Source: Roseovarius mucosus
GTDB lineage: Bacteria > Pseudomonadota > Alphaproteobacteria > Rhodobacterales > Rhodobacteraceae
Assembly: GCF_002080415.1 (NCBI RefSeq)
Contig: NZ_CP020474.1
Span: forward strand, 3,609,501-3,673,500
Length of the DNA: 64,000 nt
Direction of reading: 5' to 3'
The translations under genes and the position numbers were made by a program. A model generated the notes under the pieces. The model had not been told where the DNA came from. It saw only the letters and a list, made by a program, of their open reading frames with translations, and made no database searches. Of this stretch, positions 24,673-32,419 are shown in pieces. Every line of letters starts with the position of its first letter. Position 1 is the stretch's first letter.

Positions 24673-25237
24673 CGCGCACCCCCAGAAACTCGCGCTTGAG
24701 CTTGTCGATGATGCCGCTGCTTAGGCCCAGCTCATCGCGGGCGCTGTCCAGTGCCTCGACGGCATTGGCGCGCTCTTCGGCGGCGATGCGGGCGCGTTCC
24801 TTGACCATCAGCTGCTCGCGGATGCCCGCGCTCGACATGATGTCCTTCATCATCTTTCCGAGGAAATGCAGCTCGCGCGGGTCGATGTCCTCGCCCTCCT
24901 TGGTCATCTGCGATTTCAGGACCTTGAAGGCCACGCTTGTCATCATCTGGAAAAGAACGCGGTGCCGGTCGGCCTCCTCCGAGAGGTCATTGTCGGCCAG
25001 CCATTGCTGCGCCCAGGCACCGGCCTCGTCCTGGAGTTTGACGAATTGCTCATACTCCTGCCCATAGGCATGCAGGGCGCTCTTGCCGATGCGCAGCTCG
25101 AGCCCGTCTTCCGCGAGGCGGAAGTTCAATTCCTCGGCCAGCTCCTCGTAGCCGTGAAAACCCTTGGCTTTCCACCAGTCATGCAGCCACTGGCGCAACT
25201 CGGGCGGCAAGAGCTCAACCTTACGGGGCGGGGGCAT
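24665..25237 (-). CDS. Terminase small subunit, DUF3486 (Mu gp27-like)
   Basis: The 190-residue protein starts MPPPRKVELLPPELRQWLHD, the typical beginning of DUF3486 proteins, with a helix-turn-helix-like region (GYEELAEELNFRLAEDGL) followed by long helices. It probably recognises phage DNA at packaging start. I used ATG 25237, two bases before the next gene's stop; an upstream in-frame extension overlaps the gp26-like gene and is not expected. It sits with gp25/gp26-like genes exactly as in Mu. Confidence 0.85.
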   Translation of the reverse strand: MPPPRKVELLPPELRQWLHDWWKAKGFHGYEELAEELNFRLAEDGLELRIGKSALHAYGQEYEQFVKLQDEAGAWAQQWLADNDLSEEADRHRVLFQMMTSVAFKVLKSQMTKEGEDIDPRELHFLGKMMKDIMSSAGIREQLMVKERARIAAEERANAVEALDSARDELGLSSGIIDKLKREFLGVRGG

Positions 25238-25238
25238 G

Positions 25239-25541
25239 TCAGAGCCTCCGCGCGCTTGGACGCTGGATATCCGGATGAACGGCCTCGCCGCGCGCGACCT
25301 CGATGCCGCGCCGGGTGGCCTCGGCAATGACAAAGTCGCCATGGTCGGCGACGGTGACCATGCCCACTTCCTGCAGCCATGCCAGTTCGGTGGTCACCTG
25401 GTCGAAGGTGGAGCCCACGCCCACGCCATTGAGCACGTCGCGCAGGATCGAGGCATTGGCCGTATAGCCCGAAACCTGCTCGAGATGGCGCAGGATCGCG
25501 AGGCGGCGGTGTTTGCGCAAGGTTGCCTGATAATCGCTCAC
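25239..25541 (-). CDS. Mu gp26-like protein with winged-helix character
   Basis: The 100-residue product (MSDYQATLRKHRRLAILRHL) matches the small phage proteins found between gp25 and gp27 in Mu-like phages. The arrangement of three helices and a short wing (ATELAWLQEVGMVTVADHGD region) looks like a winged helix. It may assist terminase or regulate late genes. The assignment rests on context and the opening motif. Confidence 0.72.
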   Translation of the reverse strand: MSDYQATLRKHRRLAILRHLEQVSGYTANASILRDVLNGVGVGSTFDQVTTELAWLQEVGMVTVADHGDFVIAEATRRGIEVARGEAVHPDIQRPSARRL

Positions 25542-25882
25542 TTCTTGCCTCCATCGAGCAGGTGTTGTTCGTGGCGGGATACGATGGCCTCCAGCCGCGC
25601 GGTGATCATGGCGTTGCCCTCCATGACGGCGGCCATCTTCTCCATCGATCCGGTTTGTCGGACCAGCTCGAGCTGGAGCGCGTGCATGTCATCCTTGCCC
25701 GGCATGTTCTGCACCGCCTGTTCGAGCCGCGAGATGCGCGCCTCGTGTCGGTCCATGCGCTCGTGACCCGCCTCGAGCTTTTTATCGAGGTCTTTGCGGC
25801 GGGTGGCCACGAAGGTGTAGAAGGCGACCAGCATCGGGAAGATGACGCCGAGCCCTTTCCAGAAGAGGTCCCAATCCATCAT
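25538..25882 (-). CDS. DUF2730 membrane/coiled-coil protein, Mu gp25-like
   Basis: The 114-residue protein has one N-terminal membrane segment (FWKGLGVIFPMLVAFYTFVA) followed by a charged coiled coil, as in DUF2730. It lies between the holin and the gp26-like gene, as in Mu. In Mu relatives such proteins have been proposed as spanin- or lysis-related or packaging accessory proteins; neither is established for this one. Confidence 0.75.
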   Translation of the reverse strand: MMDWDLFWKGLGVIFPMLVAFYTFVATRRKDLDKKLEAGHERMDRHEARISRLEQAVQNMPGKDDMHALQLELVRQTGSMEKMAAVMEGNAMITARLEAIVSRHEQHLLDGGKK

Positions 25883-26451
25883 GCCGTGCGCTTCCAGTCG
25901 TCGAGCGCTGGATTGTCTGTCACGTCCACGGCGGCCAAGGTGATCTCGGCATCCGGCCCTGTATCGGCCGCCCCCGGGCTGTCGGCGCGCAGCGCCCGCA
26001 ATTGGGCGACGCTGTGCGCCACTTGTGGGGCCTGTGCGATGATCCGCGCGGCCTCTTTTTGCATCGCGGTTCCCCGGAACTTATGCAGCTCGCGCGCGCC
26101 GAAGTAGAAGGCAACAATGGCCCCCATCAGCGCCCAGAGCGGTTCGGGCACGAGGGCGAGGCCGGTCATCCGCTCCGCAAACCAGATCGGGTCGGACATG
26201 GCCGACCAGAAGAGGAAAATGCAGCCAAAGGCCATGGCCGGGCGCGGCAAGCGGTTGAGACCGTCCACGAACTGGCCCCAAAGGCCCTGCGCGCCGGTGA
26301 ACTCAGCCGCCATCTGGCTCAGCGCCGCCTGCTGAAACGCGGCCTCGCGCATATCCGCCTTTTCGGCATTGGGCCGAAAGACCTCTGCCGTCTCGGCAAT
26401 GACATTGCGCCCGCCGCCAAAGAGCGCGCCCAGAAATCGGATCAGCCCCAT
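25879..26451 (-). CDS. Holin, three-membrane-segment type
   Basis: The 190-residue product has an amphipathic N-terminal region and hydrophobic segments at about residues 1-12, 70-88 (PAMAFGCIFLFWSAM) and 104-118 (ALMGAIVAFYFGA). This layout, next to a GH108 endolysin, fits the holin family common in alphaproteobacterial phages. It would form the membrane lesion that releases the endolysin. It overlaps the endolysin gene by 10 bp. Confidence 0.75.
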   Translation of the reverse strand: MGLIRFLGALFGGGRNVIAETAEVFRPNAEKADMREAAFQQAALSQMAAEFTGAQGLWGQFVDGLNRLPRPAMAFGCIFLFWSAMSDPIWFAERMTGLALVPEPLWALMGAIVAFYFGARELHKFRGTAMQKEAARIIAQAPQVAHSVAQLRALRADSPGAADTGPDAEITLAAVDVTDNPALDDWKRTA

Positions 26452-27053
26452 GATGCCACCCTCTCTTTGAAATCTGCGTCCGTCATGCGGTAGCGCGCTG
26501 ACATGAATTCCTCGGCGCGCCTGATCCAGCCGCCTTTGCCGCCTGAGCGGGCGCGTGCGAACTTGCGGCTTGCAGGCCGCGCATCGGCGAGGCGGAAATA
26601 GTAGTTGCGCCGGGCAATCGCGTAGGCGTCGGCGATATGGGCGGGGGCCGCGTCATGGGCGGCCTCAACCGCGCGCAAGGTGGCCGGGCCAATCACGCCG
26701 TCGACAGTCGCCGGGAAACCCATTTCGGTGACGAGGCGCTGCAGGATTTTCACGGCATTGGAGCCTGCGTTGACCTGCATGTCAAAGACGCTCGCCTGCA
26801 GCGCCTCGGGCAGTTCCGCGATGCGGGGCCGCACGAAATAGTGCTCGATGAAGATCTCGACGGCGCGGGCGCGGGTCATGAGGCGCACGTCGGCCACGTC
26901 CACGTCGCCATCCCGGTCGAGATCAAGGCCCAAGCTGCGCATGGTGTGGATCGTGATGCCAAAATTGGTGGCCCCGCCGGGATCAGCGGGGTCATTCACA
27001 AAGCCGCCTTCGCGGGCGACAATCTCTTCGGCAATGGTTCGGACTGTTTGCAT
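26442..27053 (-). CDS. Endolysin, GH108 N-acetylmuramidase
   Basis: The 203-residue enzyme has the GH108 motif EEIVAREGGFVNDPADPGGA near the N-terminus (catalytic Glu in REGG) and TNFGIT. A C-terminal peptidoglycan-binding-like region includes VDGVIGPATLRAVEA. It cleaves the glycan strands of the host wall. No signal peptide is seen, so release would depend on the holin just downstream. A hairpin enclosing the Shine-Dalgarno sequence lies directly upstream. Confidence 0.88.
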   Translation of the reverse strand: MQTVRTIAEEIVAREGGFVNDPADPGGATNFGITIHTMRSLGLDLDRDGDVDVADVRLMTRARAVEIFIEHYFVRPRIAELPEALQASVFDMQVNAGSNAVKILQRLVTEMGFPATVDGVIGPATLRAVEAAHDAAPAHIADAYAIARRNYYFRLADARPASRKFARARSGGKGGWIRRAEEFMSARYRMTDADFKERVASWG

Positions 27054-27057
27054 GGGT

Positions 27058-27087
27058 GCCCCCCTTTCCCGTCAGGATAAAGGGGGC
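27058..27087 (-). promoter_or_regulatory. Hairpin over the endolysin ribosome binding site
   Basis: In the transcript GCCCCCTTT pairs with AAAGGGGGGC across an 11-nt loop, and the 3' arm is the purine-rich Shine-Dalgarno region five bases before the endolysin ATG. The hairpin could limit endolysin translation or act as a weak terminator after the Mor-like gene. This is structural inference. Confidence 0.4.
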
Positions 27088-27095
27088 GGCATGGC

Positions 27096-27485
27096 TTATT
27101 CAGATGAAGCCTTTCGCATGACCTGGAGGAGGGGTGGTTCTTCCTCCTCTGCCAGCTCTGCCTTGACCTGCAAAACGCGGCGGGCGGTCACGCCGAAACG
27201 GTTGGCCAGTTCATTGACCGGCGTATCCGGGGCCTCGCGCAGGGCTTGTTTGAGGCCCTCCCGGGCCTGAGCGCGCCCCGAGGGCACGTCCAGATATTCG
27301 CCAGCGTAGCGGGCGGAAATCCATCTGGCAATATCCCGGCCCGCCAGCGTCACGAGGAGGCTGTCGGCAAGGCGAGTGCCGGGCACATAAAGCCGCATGC
27401 CGCCTGCGCGAGACAGGAAACGCTCGACCGGGGCCTCGCCCAGATCGGCGCGTATCTCGTCGATCCAAGACGGCTCACGCTCCAT
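27096..27485 (-). CDS. Mor/C-type transcription activator
   Basis: The 129-residue product has the Mor/C layout: an N-terminal dimerisation part (AGGMRLYVPGTRLADSL), a central SARYAGEYLDVPSG block and a C-terminal helix-turn-helix (VNELANRFGVTARRVLQVKAE). In Mu, Mor activates the middle promoter and C the late promoters. Only one such gene is seen, so it may do both jobs. Its place between GemA and the lysis genes matches Mu. It would drive lysis, head, tail and com-mom transcription. Confidence 0.82.
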   Translation of the reverse strand: MEREPSWIDEIRADLGEAPVERFLSRAGGMRLYVPGTRLADSLLVTLAGRDIARWISARYAGEYLDVPSGRAQAREGLKQALREAPDTPVNELANRFGVTARRVLQVKAELAEEEEPPLLQVMRKASSE

Positions 27486-27726
27486 GGGGAGGCTTCCTGC
27501 GTCGCCGCCCCGGAGGCGGCGTGTGCTGCCGGGTCACGGTCACAACGCAACCGCCCTCGATCCTGTAGACGAACCCGCCGCTGATCACGCCGCAGGCTCC
27601 GGCCTCGAGACCTTGATCCACCACGCGCCCGATCTCGCGGCGCACCGCGTCGATATCCACGCCCTTGACCCGCTCGAGATAGCGGATCACGGCATGGTCA
27701 GAGGCGGGGTGGCGGGGCTTTTTCAC
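27475..27726 (-). CDS. Small conserved early phage protein
   Basis: The 83-residue product starts at a GTG whose bases overlap the GemA stop (GTGA). It begins MKKPRHPASDHAVIRYLERV, has a central beta-like GVISGGFVYRIEGGCVVTVT and ends with a run of arginines. Its 3' end overlaps the Mor-like start. Proteins with the DHAVIRYLERV opening are seen in other Mu-like phages, but I know no function for them. Confidence 0.65.
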   Translation of the reverse strand: MKKPRHPASDHAVIRYLERVKGVDIDAVRREIGRVVDQGLEAGACGVISGGFVYRIEGGCVVTVTRQHTPPPGRRRRKPPHGA

Positions 27727-28175
27727 CGGCGGTGATCCTCCCAGTCGAAGTCGATGTTCTGCCGATGGCCCCACGTTTTGAGGGCCTGAATGACAGCGTC
27801 GATCTGTTCCCACTCGCGCAGCATGTCGACATCGGCAGGGACCGATCCCCAGACAGCGCCGAACCGCGCGCGGATGAACTTGTTGAGCCCGGCGCGAGAA
27901 GGATCGCGCAGCGCGCCCGACTGGCCGAGCTTGCGCCAAAGCACATGGATCATGCGCAGATCGGCGCGCGGTGCGGACTTGTGGCGCGGGTTGTGGGGCT
28001 TGTCCTCGAACCCGGCTTGCTTCAGCCGGTTGACGATCAGCCGCAACTCGCCGTCGTTCATGTCGCGCAAAGACGCCTTGCCGGTGACGCTGACCTGCAA
28101 GTCGCGGCGCGCGTCCTCGTCGAGGCCCAACTGGCGGCAGGCCGCGAAGATGAGCTTGTGAAGTGCGTGGTTCAT
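27723..28175 (-). CDS. gemA: GemA-like regulator, DUF1018 (Mu gp16)
   Basis: The 150-residue protein begins MNHALHKLIFAACRQLGLDE and contains ARRDLQVSVTGKASLRDMND, the DUF1018 signature. In Mu GemA affects expression of host genes and DNA superhelicity. The ATG at 28175 overlaps the ASCH gene's stop; an earlier in-frame start inside that gene is unlikely. It belongs to the late-early block with Mor, as in Mu. Confidence 0.82.
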   Translation of the reverse strand: MNHALHKLIFAACRQLGLDEDARRDLQVSVTGKASLRDMNDGELRLIVNRLKQAGFEDKPHNPRHKSAPRADLRMIHVLWRKLGQSGALRDPSRAGLNKFIRARFGAVWGSVPADVDMLREWEQIDAVIQALKTWGHRQNIDFDWEDHRR

Positions 28176-28588
28176 GCGGTGGCCTCCGCACTCTCGTCCG
28201 GGTACCAACAGATCAGCGCCCCGTTGAAATACTCGACGTCACCATGGGCGCGTGCCCAGAACCCCGACATGTCCGCAATGTCCGAGAACCCGTCCTGACG
28301 CGCAAACTTGTCCAGATCCGCGACCTGCGTCCAACGTCCGGATGACCAAGTGCCAATCTCGACCTCGACAATACTGCGCGCGCTCAGACGGATCGAGATT
28401 GGCAGCACCACCGTGCAGAACGGGTCAGGGATGATTTTCATGCAATGGCGCGTCCGCATGCCCGTGAACAGCTGGAGTTTCTCACCCGGGCGCGCATGCC
28501 GTTTGCGCGGCAGTCGGATGGTCTGGCGCTTGGTGCCCGCGAGGATCTGCGGTGCAAAGCGCTTCTGGAAGGAGTAGGCGACCATCAT
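28172..28588 (-). CDS. ASCH domain protein
   Basis: The 138-residue protein has the ASCH opening, here AYSFQKRFAPQILAGTKRQT followed by IR, with HARPGEKLQLFTGMRTRHC soon after. ASCH domains resemble PUA and bind RNA or modified nucleotides. Genes of this sort are frequent in alphaproteobacterial Mu-like phages near gemA. It could act on RNA or a nucleoside, but no substrate is known. It may start at either of two adjacent ATGs. Confidence 0.75.
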   Translation of the reverse strand: MMVAYSFQKRFAPQILAGTKRQTIRLPRKRHARPGEKLQLFTGMRTRHCMKIIPDPFCTVVLPISIRLSARSIVEVEIGTWSSGRWTQVADLDKFARQDGFSDIADMSGFWARAHGDVEYFNGALICWYPDESAEATA

Positions 28589-28613
28589 GGCAACCTTTCT
28601 TGCAGGGCGCGGT

Positions 28614-28874
28614 TCATGCCAGCGTCATCCCGAGCGCTTGCGCGTACATCTCAAGAACCGCCTGTTCCTCGGCGACGTCGTTGATGTCGCGCTTGCGCAG
28701 GGCGATGATCTTGCGCATCACGGCGGTGTCGTAGCCGCGCCCTTTGGCCTCGGCCATCAGCTCTTTTTGCTGCTCCGAAAGATCCTTCTTCTCCGCTTCA
28801 AGGTGCTCCCACCGCTCGATAAACTGGCGCAACTCTTCTGCCGTGACGCGGTAATTCTGATCATTGGTCGTCAT
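28614..28874 (-). CDS. GapR-family DNA-binding protein, DUF2312
   Basis: The 86-residue protein shows the DUF2312 pattern: AEELRQFIERWEHLEAEKKD, then DLSEQQKELMAEAKGRGYDT and KIIALRKRD. In Caulobacter GapR is an essential chromosome-structuring protein that binds overtwisted AT-rich DNA and helps topoisomerases. Here it is encoded by the phage within the early/replication block beside gemA, so it may help transposition or replication, or compete with the host protein. Confidence 0.85.
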   Translation of the reverse strand: MTTNDQNYRVTAEELRQFIERWEHLEAEKKDLSEQQKELMAEAKGRGYDTAVMRKIIALRKRDINDVAEEQAVLEMYAQALGMTLA

Positions 28875-28877
28875 GGG

Positions 28878-29087
28878 TCACTCCTCCTCTTCTGCGTCAA
28901 CAAGCGACGTCACGCAGACGGGTTGATGGTCGATCTCGCATTCAATGGCGCGCTCGCACTCGGGGCAGGTATGACGGCCGGACCCGATATTGCCCAAATC
29001 GTGATAGCAGCCCGGGCAGGTCCAATAGTCATCCCTCCCCGCGTTGGCGCATGTGTCGGCAAAAGGCTCATAGCTCGGACGGCTCAT
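28878..29087 (-). CDS. Small zinc-ribbon protein
   Basis: The 69-residue product has CxxC pairs (WTCPGCYHDLG and HTCPECERAIEC) typical of a zinc ribbon, with an acidic C-terminal tail ending EEEE. It lies in the early operon next to GapR and overlaps its upstream neighbour. It probably binds nucleic acid or protein; the role is unknown. Confidence 0.65.
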   Translation of the reverse strand: MSRPSYEPFADTCANAGRDDYWTCPGCYHDLGNIGSGRHTCPECERAIECEIDHQPVCVTSLVDAEEEE

Positions 29088-29323
29088 AGCGCGCTCTCCA
29101 GATAGCGGGTGACCGCGCCGTGAAGCTGGGTGCGGTCCTCATCCTCGCCGGGCATGGCCTCGATCAGGAGCCGCATGGCGTCGGCCAAGATCGAGAGCGT
29201 GTCGCCCGTCACAATGTTACCATGGGGGAACGGTCCGCCCTCCCGCGCAGCCTCGATCAAATCGAAGGTGGCGCTGGCGGTATGTTCCGCTGCGGCGAGC
29301 AGCTTGTTGACGATCTCTTCCAT
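29084..29323 (-). CDS. Hypothetical helical early protein
   Basis: The 79-residue protein is acidic and helical (MEEIVNKLLAAAEHTASATF; LSILADAMRLLIEAMPGEDE). It is in the early operon with a 4-bp overlap to the zinc-ribbon gene. I do not recognise a family. Confidence 0.6.
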   Translation of the reverse strand: MEEIVNKLLAAAEHTASATFDLIEAAREGGPFPHGNIVTGDTLSILADAMRLLIEAMPGEDEDRTQLHGAVTRYLESAL

Positions 29324-29335
29324 CTCTCTGAACTC

Positions 29336-29515
29336 CTATTGAAGCGCTAAGACGACAAGGGCCGTGCCCAGCAGGCTGAAAAATGGTGCGGCAATGGAGG
29401 TCGCCGTCGCCTTATCTAACTCGCCCTTGTCAAGCTGCTGGCCGCACAATGCGGCGACCATCAGCGCCAGCAGACGGAAGACGACCCCGGCCATAATGAT
29501 TAGAACGGCGCTCAT
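29336..29515 (-). CDS. Small two-segment membrane protein
   Basis: The 59-residue product starts MSAVLIIMAGVVFRLLALMV and has a second hydrophobic stretch (APFFSLLGTALVVLAL) at the end, separated by a short charged loop. I use the ATG at 29515; the longer frame overlaps DUF3164 entirely out of context. Such small membrane proteins occur in Mu early regions. Function unknown. Confidence 0.55.
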   Translation of the reverse strand: MSAVLIIMAGVVFRLLALMVAALCGQQLDKGELDKATATSIAAPFFSLLGTALVVLALQ

Positions 29516-29519
29516 CCCC

Positions 29520-30170
29520 TCACACCTTCGCAAGATCGAGAACCACCGTCTGCCACGGGGCCTCTGTGTTGGGGCGGTGCTTGACGCGCACATACGTAGC
29601 CTTGCCCACTACCCGCATGGCGTCGCGGATGGCGTCCATCGCCCGGTTCCACCGCGCGTCGGCGATGTCGAGCCGCAGGAGCATGAAGATTTCGGCGCGG
29701 TTGATCTGGCCTTCTTTGTCGGTGTTGAAGGCGCGCGTCACGATGGCCTGAATTTCCGGGCGACTGTCAGCGGACCATTCATTGAGGCATTCGTCGATGA
29801 GGCCCTTGGCGATCTGCAACTCGGGGCCGAAGTCCACCCGGTCCTGCACTTGGACCTGCACCTGAAAGAGCCCGTCATAGGTGGTCAGCGTCTTGTTGCC
29901 CTTGGCCCCGCCGACGGTGGTCCCATACTCCTGCGCGAGGATTGCCTCGAAATCCGAAATGTCGTCGAAGGTGTGTTCCTTGAAGCGGCGGAGCTGGTCG
30001 CTGAGGGCCAGCGCATATCCGGCGATCTTGCGCACCTGTTCGTCTTGCAACTGGTCTTGCGGGCGCACGAGATCAAGCGGCACTTCGCGGCCCTTGGCGT
30101 CGACCATCTTGCGGCGGCCGTTCTCCTCTATGATGCCTGACGGCACCGGATGGGGGGTGAATGCAGACAT
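29520..30170 (-). CDS. DUF3164 protein
   Basis: The 216-residue protein contains GRRKMVDAKGREVPLDLV and the block YGTTVGGAKGNKTLTTYDGL, which are typical of DUF3164, a family tied to Mu-like replication regions downstream of MuB. The second half is helical with NEWSADSRPEIQAIVTRAF. The ATG at 30170 is preceded by AGGAGAG and, just upstream, by a copy of the tandem repeat (30181-30200). It may act in transposition or DNA protection; the function is not established. Confidence 0.8.
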   Translation of the reverse strand: MSAFTPHPVPSGIIEENGRRKMVDAKGREVPLDLVRPQDQLQDEQVRKIAGYALALSDQLRRFKEHTFDDISDFEAILAQEYGTTVGGAKGNKTLTTYDGLFQVQVQVQDRVDFGPELQIAKGLIDECLNEWSADSRPEIQAIVTRAFNTDKEGQINRAEIFMLLRLDIADARWNRAMDAIRDAMRVVGKATYVRVKHRPNTEAPWQTVVLDLAKV

Positions 30171-30171
30171 T

Positions 30172-30372
30172 TTACTCTCCTGTTGAAGGGGGTGTTGAAA
30201 GCAGGCTTGGACCCACACCATGGAGCGCGCAGACGGCGGCCATGGCGGCGATCTCGTCCATTGAGCAAAGCGTGCTGCCGCGCGGGCCAAGCAGGTCCAC
30301 CTTAGCTACTCCCGAGGCTGCAAGGCGCAGCATCTCGTCGGGACTCCAGCGGCAGATTTCGGGGGCGTTCAT
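30172..30372 (-). CDS. Small early protein whose C-terminus spans the tandem repeat
   Basis: This 66-residue protein (MNAPEICRWSPDEMLRLAAS) ends in LLSTPPSTGE, which is the translation of the TTCAACACCCCC repeat. It stops one base before the DUF3164 start and overlaps the next upstream gene. No family is recognised. It may be an early regulator. Confidence 0.55.
   Translation of the reverse strand: MNAPEICRWSPDEMLRLAASGVAKVDLLGPRGSTLCSMDEIAAMAAVCALHGVGPSLLSTPPSTGE
30181..30200 (-). repeat. Internal tandem repeat before DUF3164
   Basis: On the minus strand the bases read TTTCAACACCCCCTTCAACA, nearly two units of the phage-end repeat. It lies 10 nt upstream of the DUF3164 ATG, just before its ribosome binding site, and is inside the 3' end of the preceding gene. 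Confidence 0.55.
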
Positions 30373-30719
30373 TGTCCTGTCTCCTTGTCGTCGAGAATGG
30401 CGTCGATCAGATTGTCGCGGATCACGACGTCGAGGATGCGGACGGCGAGCGCCTTGGTTTCCATCCCGCGCGCGATGGCATGCGGCTCGAGCGCGGCGCG
30501 GGTCTCGGCGTTGAGCCTTGTCAGCTGTGCACCTTGAGGCCCGCAGGGTTTGCCCGGCCGAACCGGTGGAAAAGTGACCCCGTGGCGGCGCAGGTAGTGC
30601 AGCACGGAGTGGACGCGCTGCGTCGTGACCCCGAGGCGGCGCGCGATCTCTGAGGCCGGTACCGCCTGCGCCGCAAGCTCCGTCACCGGTACATCAAGGC
30701 TGTCGTCATGCCGCGTCAT
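30369..30719 (-). CDS. Helix-turn-helix early protein
   Basis: The 116-residue product has a clear helix-turn-helix (QAVPASEIARRLGVTTQRVHSV, about 18-39) followed by a basic linker and a C-terminal part (ALEPHAIARGMETKALAVRI) resembling a ribbon-helix-helix-type dimerisation element. It probably binds DNA in the early operon. Overlaps with both neighbours show translational coupling. Confidence 0.68.
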   Translation of the reverse strand: MTRHDDSLDVPVTELAAQAVPASEIARRLGVTTQRVHSVLHYLRRHGVTFPPVRPGKPCGPQGAQLTRLNAETRAALEPHAIARGMETKALAVRILDVVIRDNLIDAILDDKETGQ

Positions 30720-31080
30720 CGTCGGCCCCCTTGTGGATGGGGCAGCGATTGCAGGCGCGGTACATGGAGACGCTGAGCGAGTTCACATTCTCGAACTGCG
30801 CCGCCTTGCCGCGCCAGCGCCGGCAGACCTGTTTGCCGATCTCGCCCAAGGCGGGGCAGTCGACCACTTCGCGCATGAAATGCCCGCGCACGAGGTCCTC
30901 GACGATGCCGGTATCGGCGGGATAGCGGTTGCGCAGAATGTTCGACACGAGGGTCGCGCTGCGCTCCATCTTGACCGCGACCTTGTTCTGGCTGGTCTCG
31001 TCGCAGGCCCGCGCCAAGGCGGCCACCCAATCGGGCAGGTCCTCGCCCCAGAAGGTGCGGGCGGTGTCGAGCGCACTCAT
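30706..31080 (-). CDS. Putative DNA-binding protein with C-terminal Cys cluster
   Basis: The 124-residue product has an HTH-like N-terminal half (NKVAVKMERSATLVSNILRN) and four cysteines in the C-terminal half (VDCPALGEIGKQVCRRW and ACNRCPIHKG), which could bind a metal. Proteins of this shape occur between MuB and the DUF3164 gene in related Rhodobacteraceae phages. It may regulate transposition. Function unproved. Confidence 0.65.
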   Translation of the reverse strand: MSALDTARTFWGEDLPDWVAALARACDETSQNKVAVKMERSATLVSNILRNRYPADTGIVEDLVRGHFMREVVDCPALGEIGKQVCRRWRGKAAQFENVNSLSVSMYRACNRCPIHKGADDDAA

Positions 31081-31607
31081 GCCGCACCGCCTTTCGCCGG
31101 GCTGAAATCGCCGGTGTTGGGATCGAGAATGCCCGCCAGGCGCACCGGCTTGGGCGCGCGCGGGCCGGTATCCTCGACAATCTGGTAAAGCGCTTCACGG
31201 CGGCCGGGAATGGCAGTCTGCCTCACTTTCAAGTGGTTTGAGGCCAAGAGTTGGCGGCAATATGCGCGGGCCTTTTCGACAGTCACTTCGACGCCTCCAG
31301 CATTGGCATGCGCGGCAACGTCTGTCGGGTTGAAGTGGCGCAGAAGGCGCATGGCGCGCCACATATTGCCCTCGGGTGTTGCCTCGCCAGAGACAGGCTG
31401 GGGGCCGGGCAGGGGTAGGTGGCAGGGGCTATACCAGCGCTTGCCGTTGCGCCCGATCCGCGACACGCGGATTTGTCCTGCATCCGCCCAGTGTCGGATA
31501 TAGCGAACGGCAGTCTCGCGGCTGCAGCCAAGTCGAGAGACTTCGGCCCAGTCGAACTCCTCGAGGTTTTTAACCTCGGCCCACATCTGCGCAAAAAGAT
31601 CGCTCAT
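31077..31607 (-). CDS. Winged-helix early protein
   Basis: The 176-residue protein opens with a winged-helix-like segment (FDWAEVSRLGCSRETAVRYI and KRWYSPCHLP) and contains a second similar one (NPTDVAAHANAGGVEVTVEK). It is positioned directly after MuB with a 4-bp overlap. It probably binds DNA. It could act as a regulator of early transcription. Confidence 0.65.
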   Translation of the reverse strand: MSDLFAQMWAEVKNLEEFDWAEVSRLGCSRETAVRYIRHWADAGQIRVSRIGRNGKRWYSPCHLPLPGPQPVSGEATPEGNMWRAMRLLRHFNPTDVAAHANAGGVEVTVEKARAYCRQLLASNHLKVRQTAIPGRREALYQIVEDTGPRAPKPVRLAGILDPNTGDFSPAKGGAA

Positions 31608-32401
31608 GCCCGCGCCGCCTTTCCTGCTGGCCCAAGTGGCACAACAGTCTCAGGACTGCGCGCCGCCGCCGGGCGAAAATCATCAACCCGCCGGACGGCT
31701 GGGGGCTGCCCTGTGTCGAAGGCTCGATTAGCCCAAAGCTGGAGGTCGACAGAGCGCTGCCCTCGGCCCTTGGCCAACTCCTTGGCACGGGCGAGGTTGG
31801 TGGCTACCCGCCGCATCGAGCCGCCCGACGCTTCCACAATGGCCTCGAGCAGATCAGAGGCCACGTCGACACCTGAAGCGTAGATCGGGACGAGTTTCTG
31901 TGCGTCCGTAAGGTTGCAGGCGAGGGCAGGTTCCCATGCGAGCTGCAAACTGTGGATGTTCTCCCAGCGGGTCAGGTCTTGTGGCAATTTTTCCTCGCCG
32001 ACGAGGATCAGCGTACCTTGCGAGCCTTTGTAGATATCGCGCACCAGCTCAATCATTCGCTTTCGCAGGAGGTTCTGCGCATCGTCGATAATGAGCGGAC
32101 GGTCGGTTCGTGCCAAATGCGCGGAGATCGCATCGGCCATGTGCGTGACCCGTCGCATTGGTGGCAGGCCAATCTCATGCATTATTTTTTGCACAAGGTC
32201 TGTCGGCGTCCAGTAGTCTTTCACTTCAACGAAATATGCCTGATACTCGTTGGCCGCGACCGTCACGGCGGTGGTCTTGCCCCAGCCGGAGGGTCCATAG
32301 AACGTGGCCATGCCGGGTAGGCCAAAGGCGCGGGACTGGACGCGCTCGACGAGGCCGATCAGCGCTGCGACGTTTCGCAGGGGCGCAATGGAAGGTGTCA
32401 T
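31604..32401 (-). CDS. MuB-like AAA+ transposition ATPase
   Basis: The 265-residue protein has Walker A GPSGWGKT (36-43) and Walker B PLIIDDAQNL (102-111) with a conserved block LILVGEEKLPQDL that follows. MuB binds target DNA, delivers it to MuA and enforces target immunity. It is shorter than Mu B (312 residues), mainly at the N-terminus, where the usual helix-turn-helix of Mu B is missing. It lies 18 bp after MuA. Confidence 0.88.
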   Translation of the reverse strand: MTPSIAPLRNVAALIGLVERVQSRAFGLPGMATFYGPSGWGKTTAVTVAANEYQAYFVEVKDYWTPTDLVQKIMHEIGLPPMRRVTHMADAISAHLARTDRPLIIDDAQNLLRKRMIELVRDIYKGSQGTLILVGEEKLPQDLTRWENIHSLQLAWEPALACNLTDAQKLVPIYASGVDVASDLLEAIVEASGGSMRRVATNLARAKELAKGRGQRSVDLQLWANRAFDTGQPPAVRRVDDFRPAAARSPETVVPLGPAGKAARA

Positions 32402-32419
32402 GCTGCTCTCCTTTTCTTG

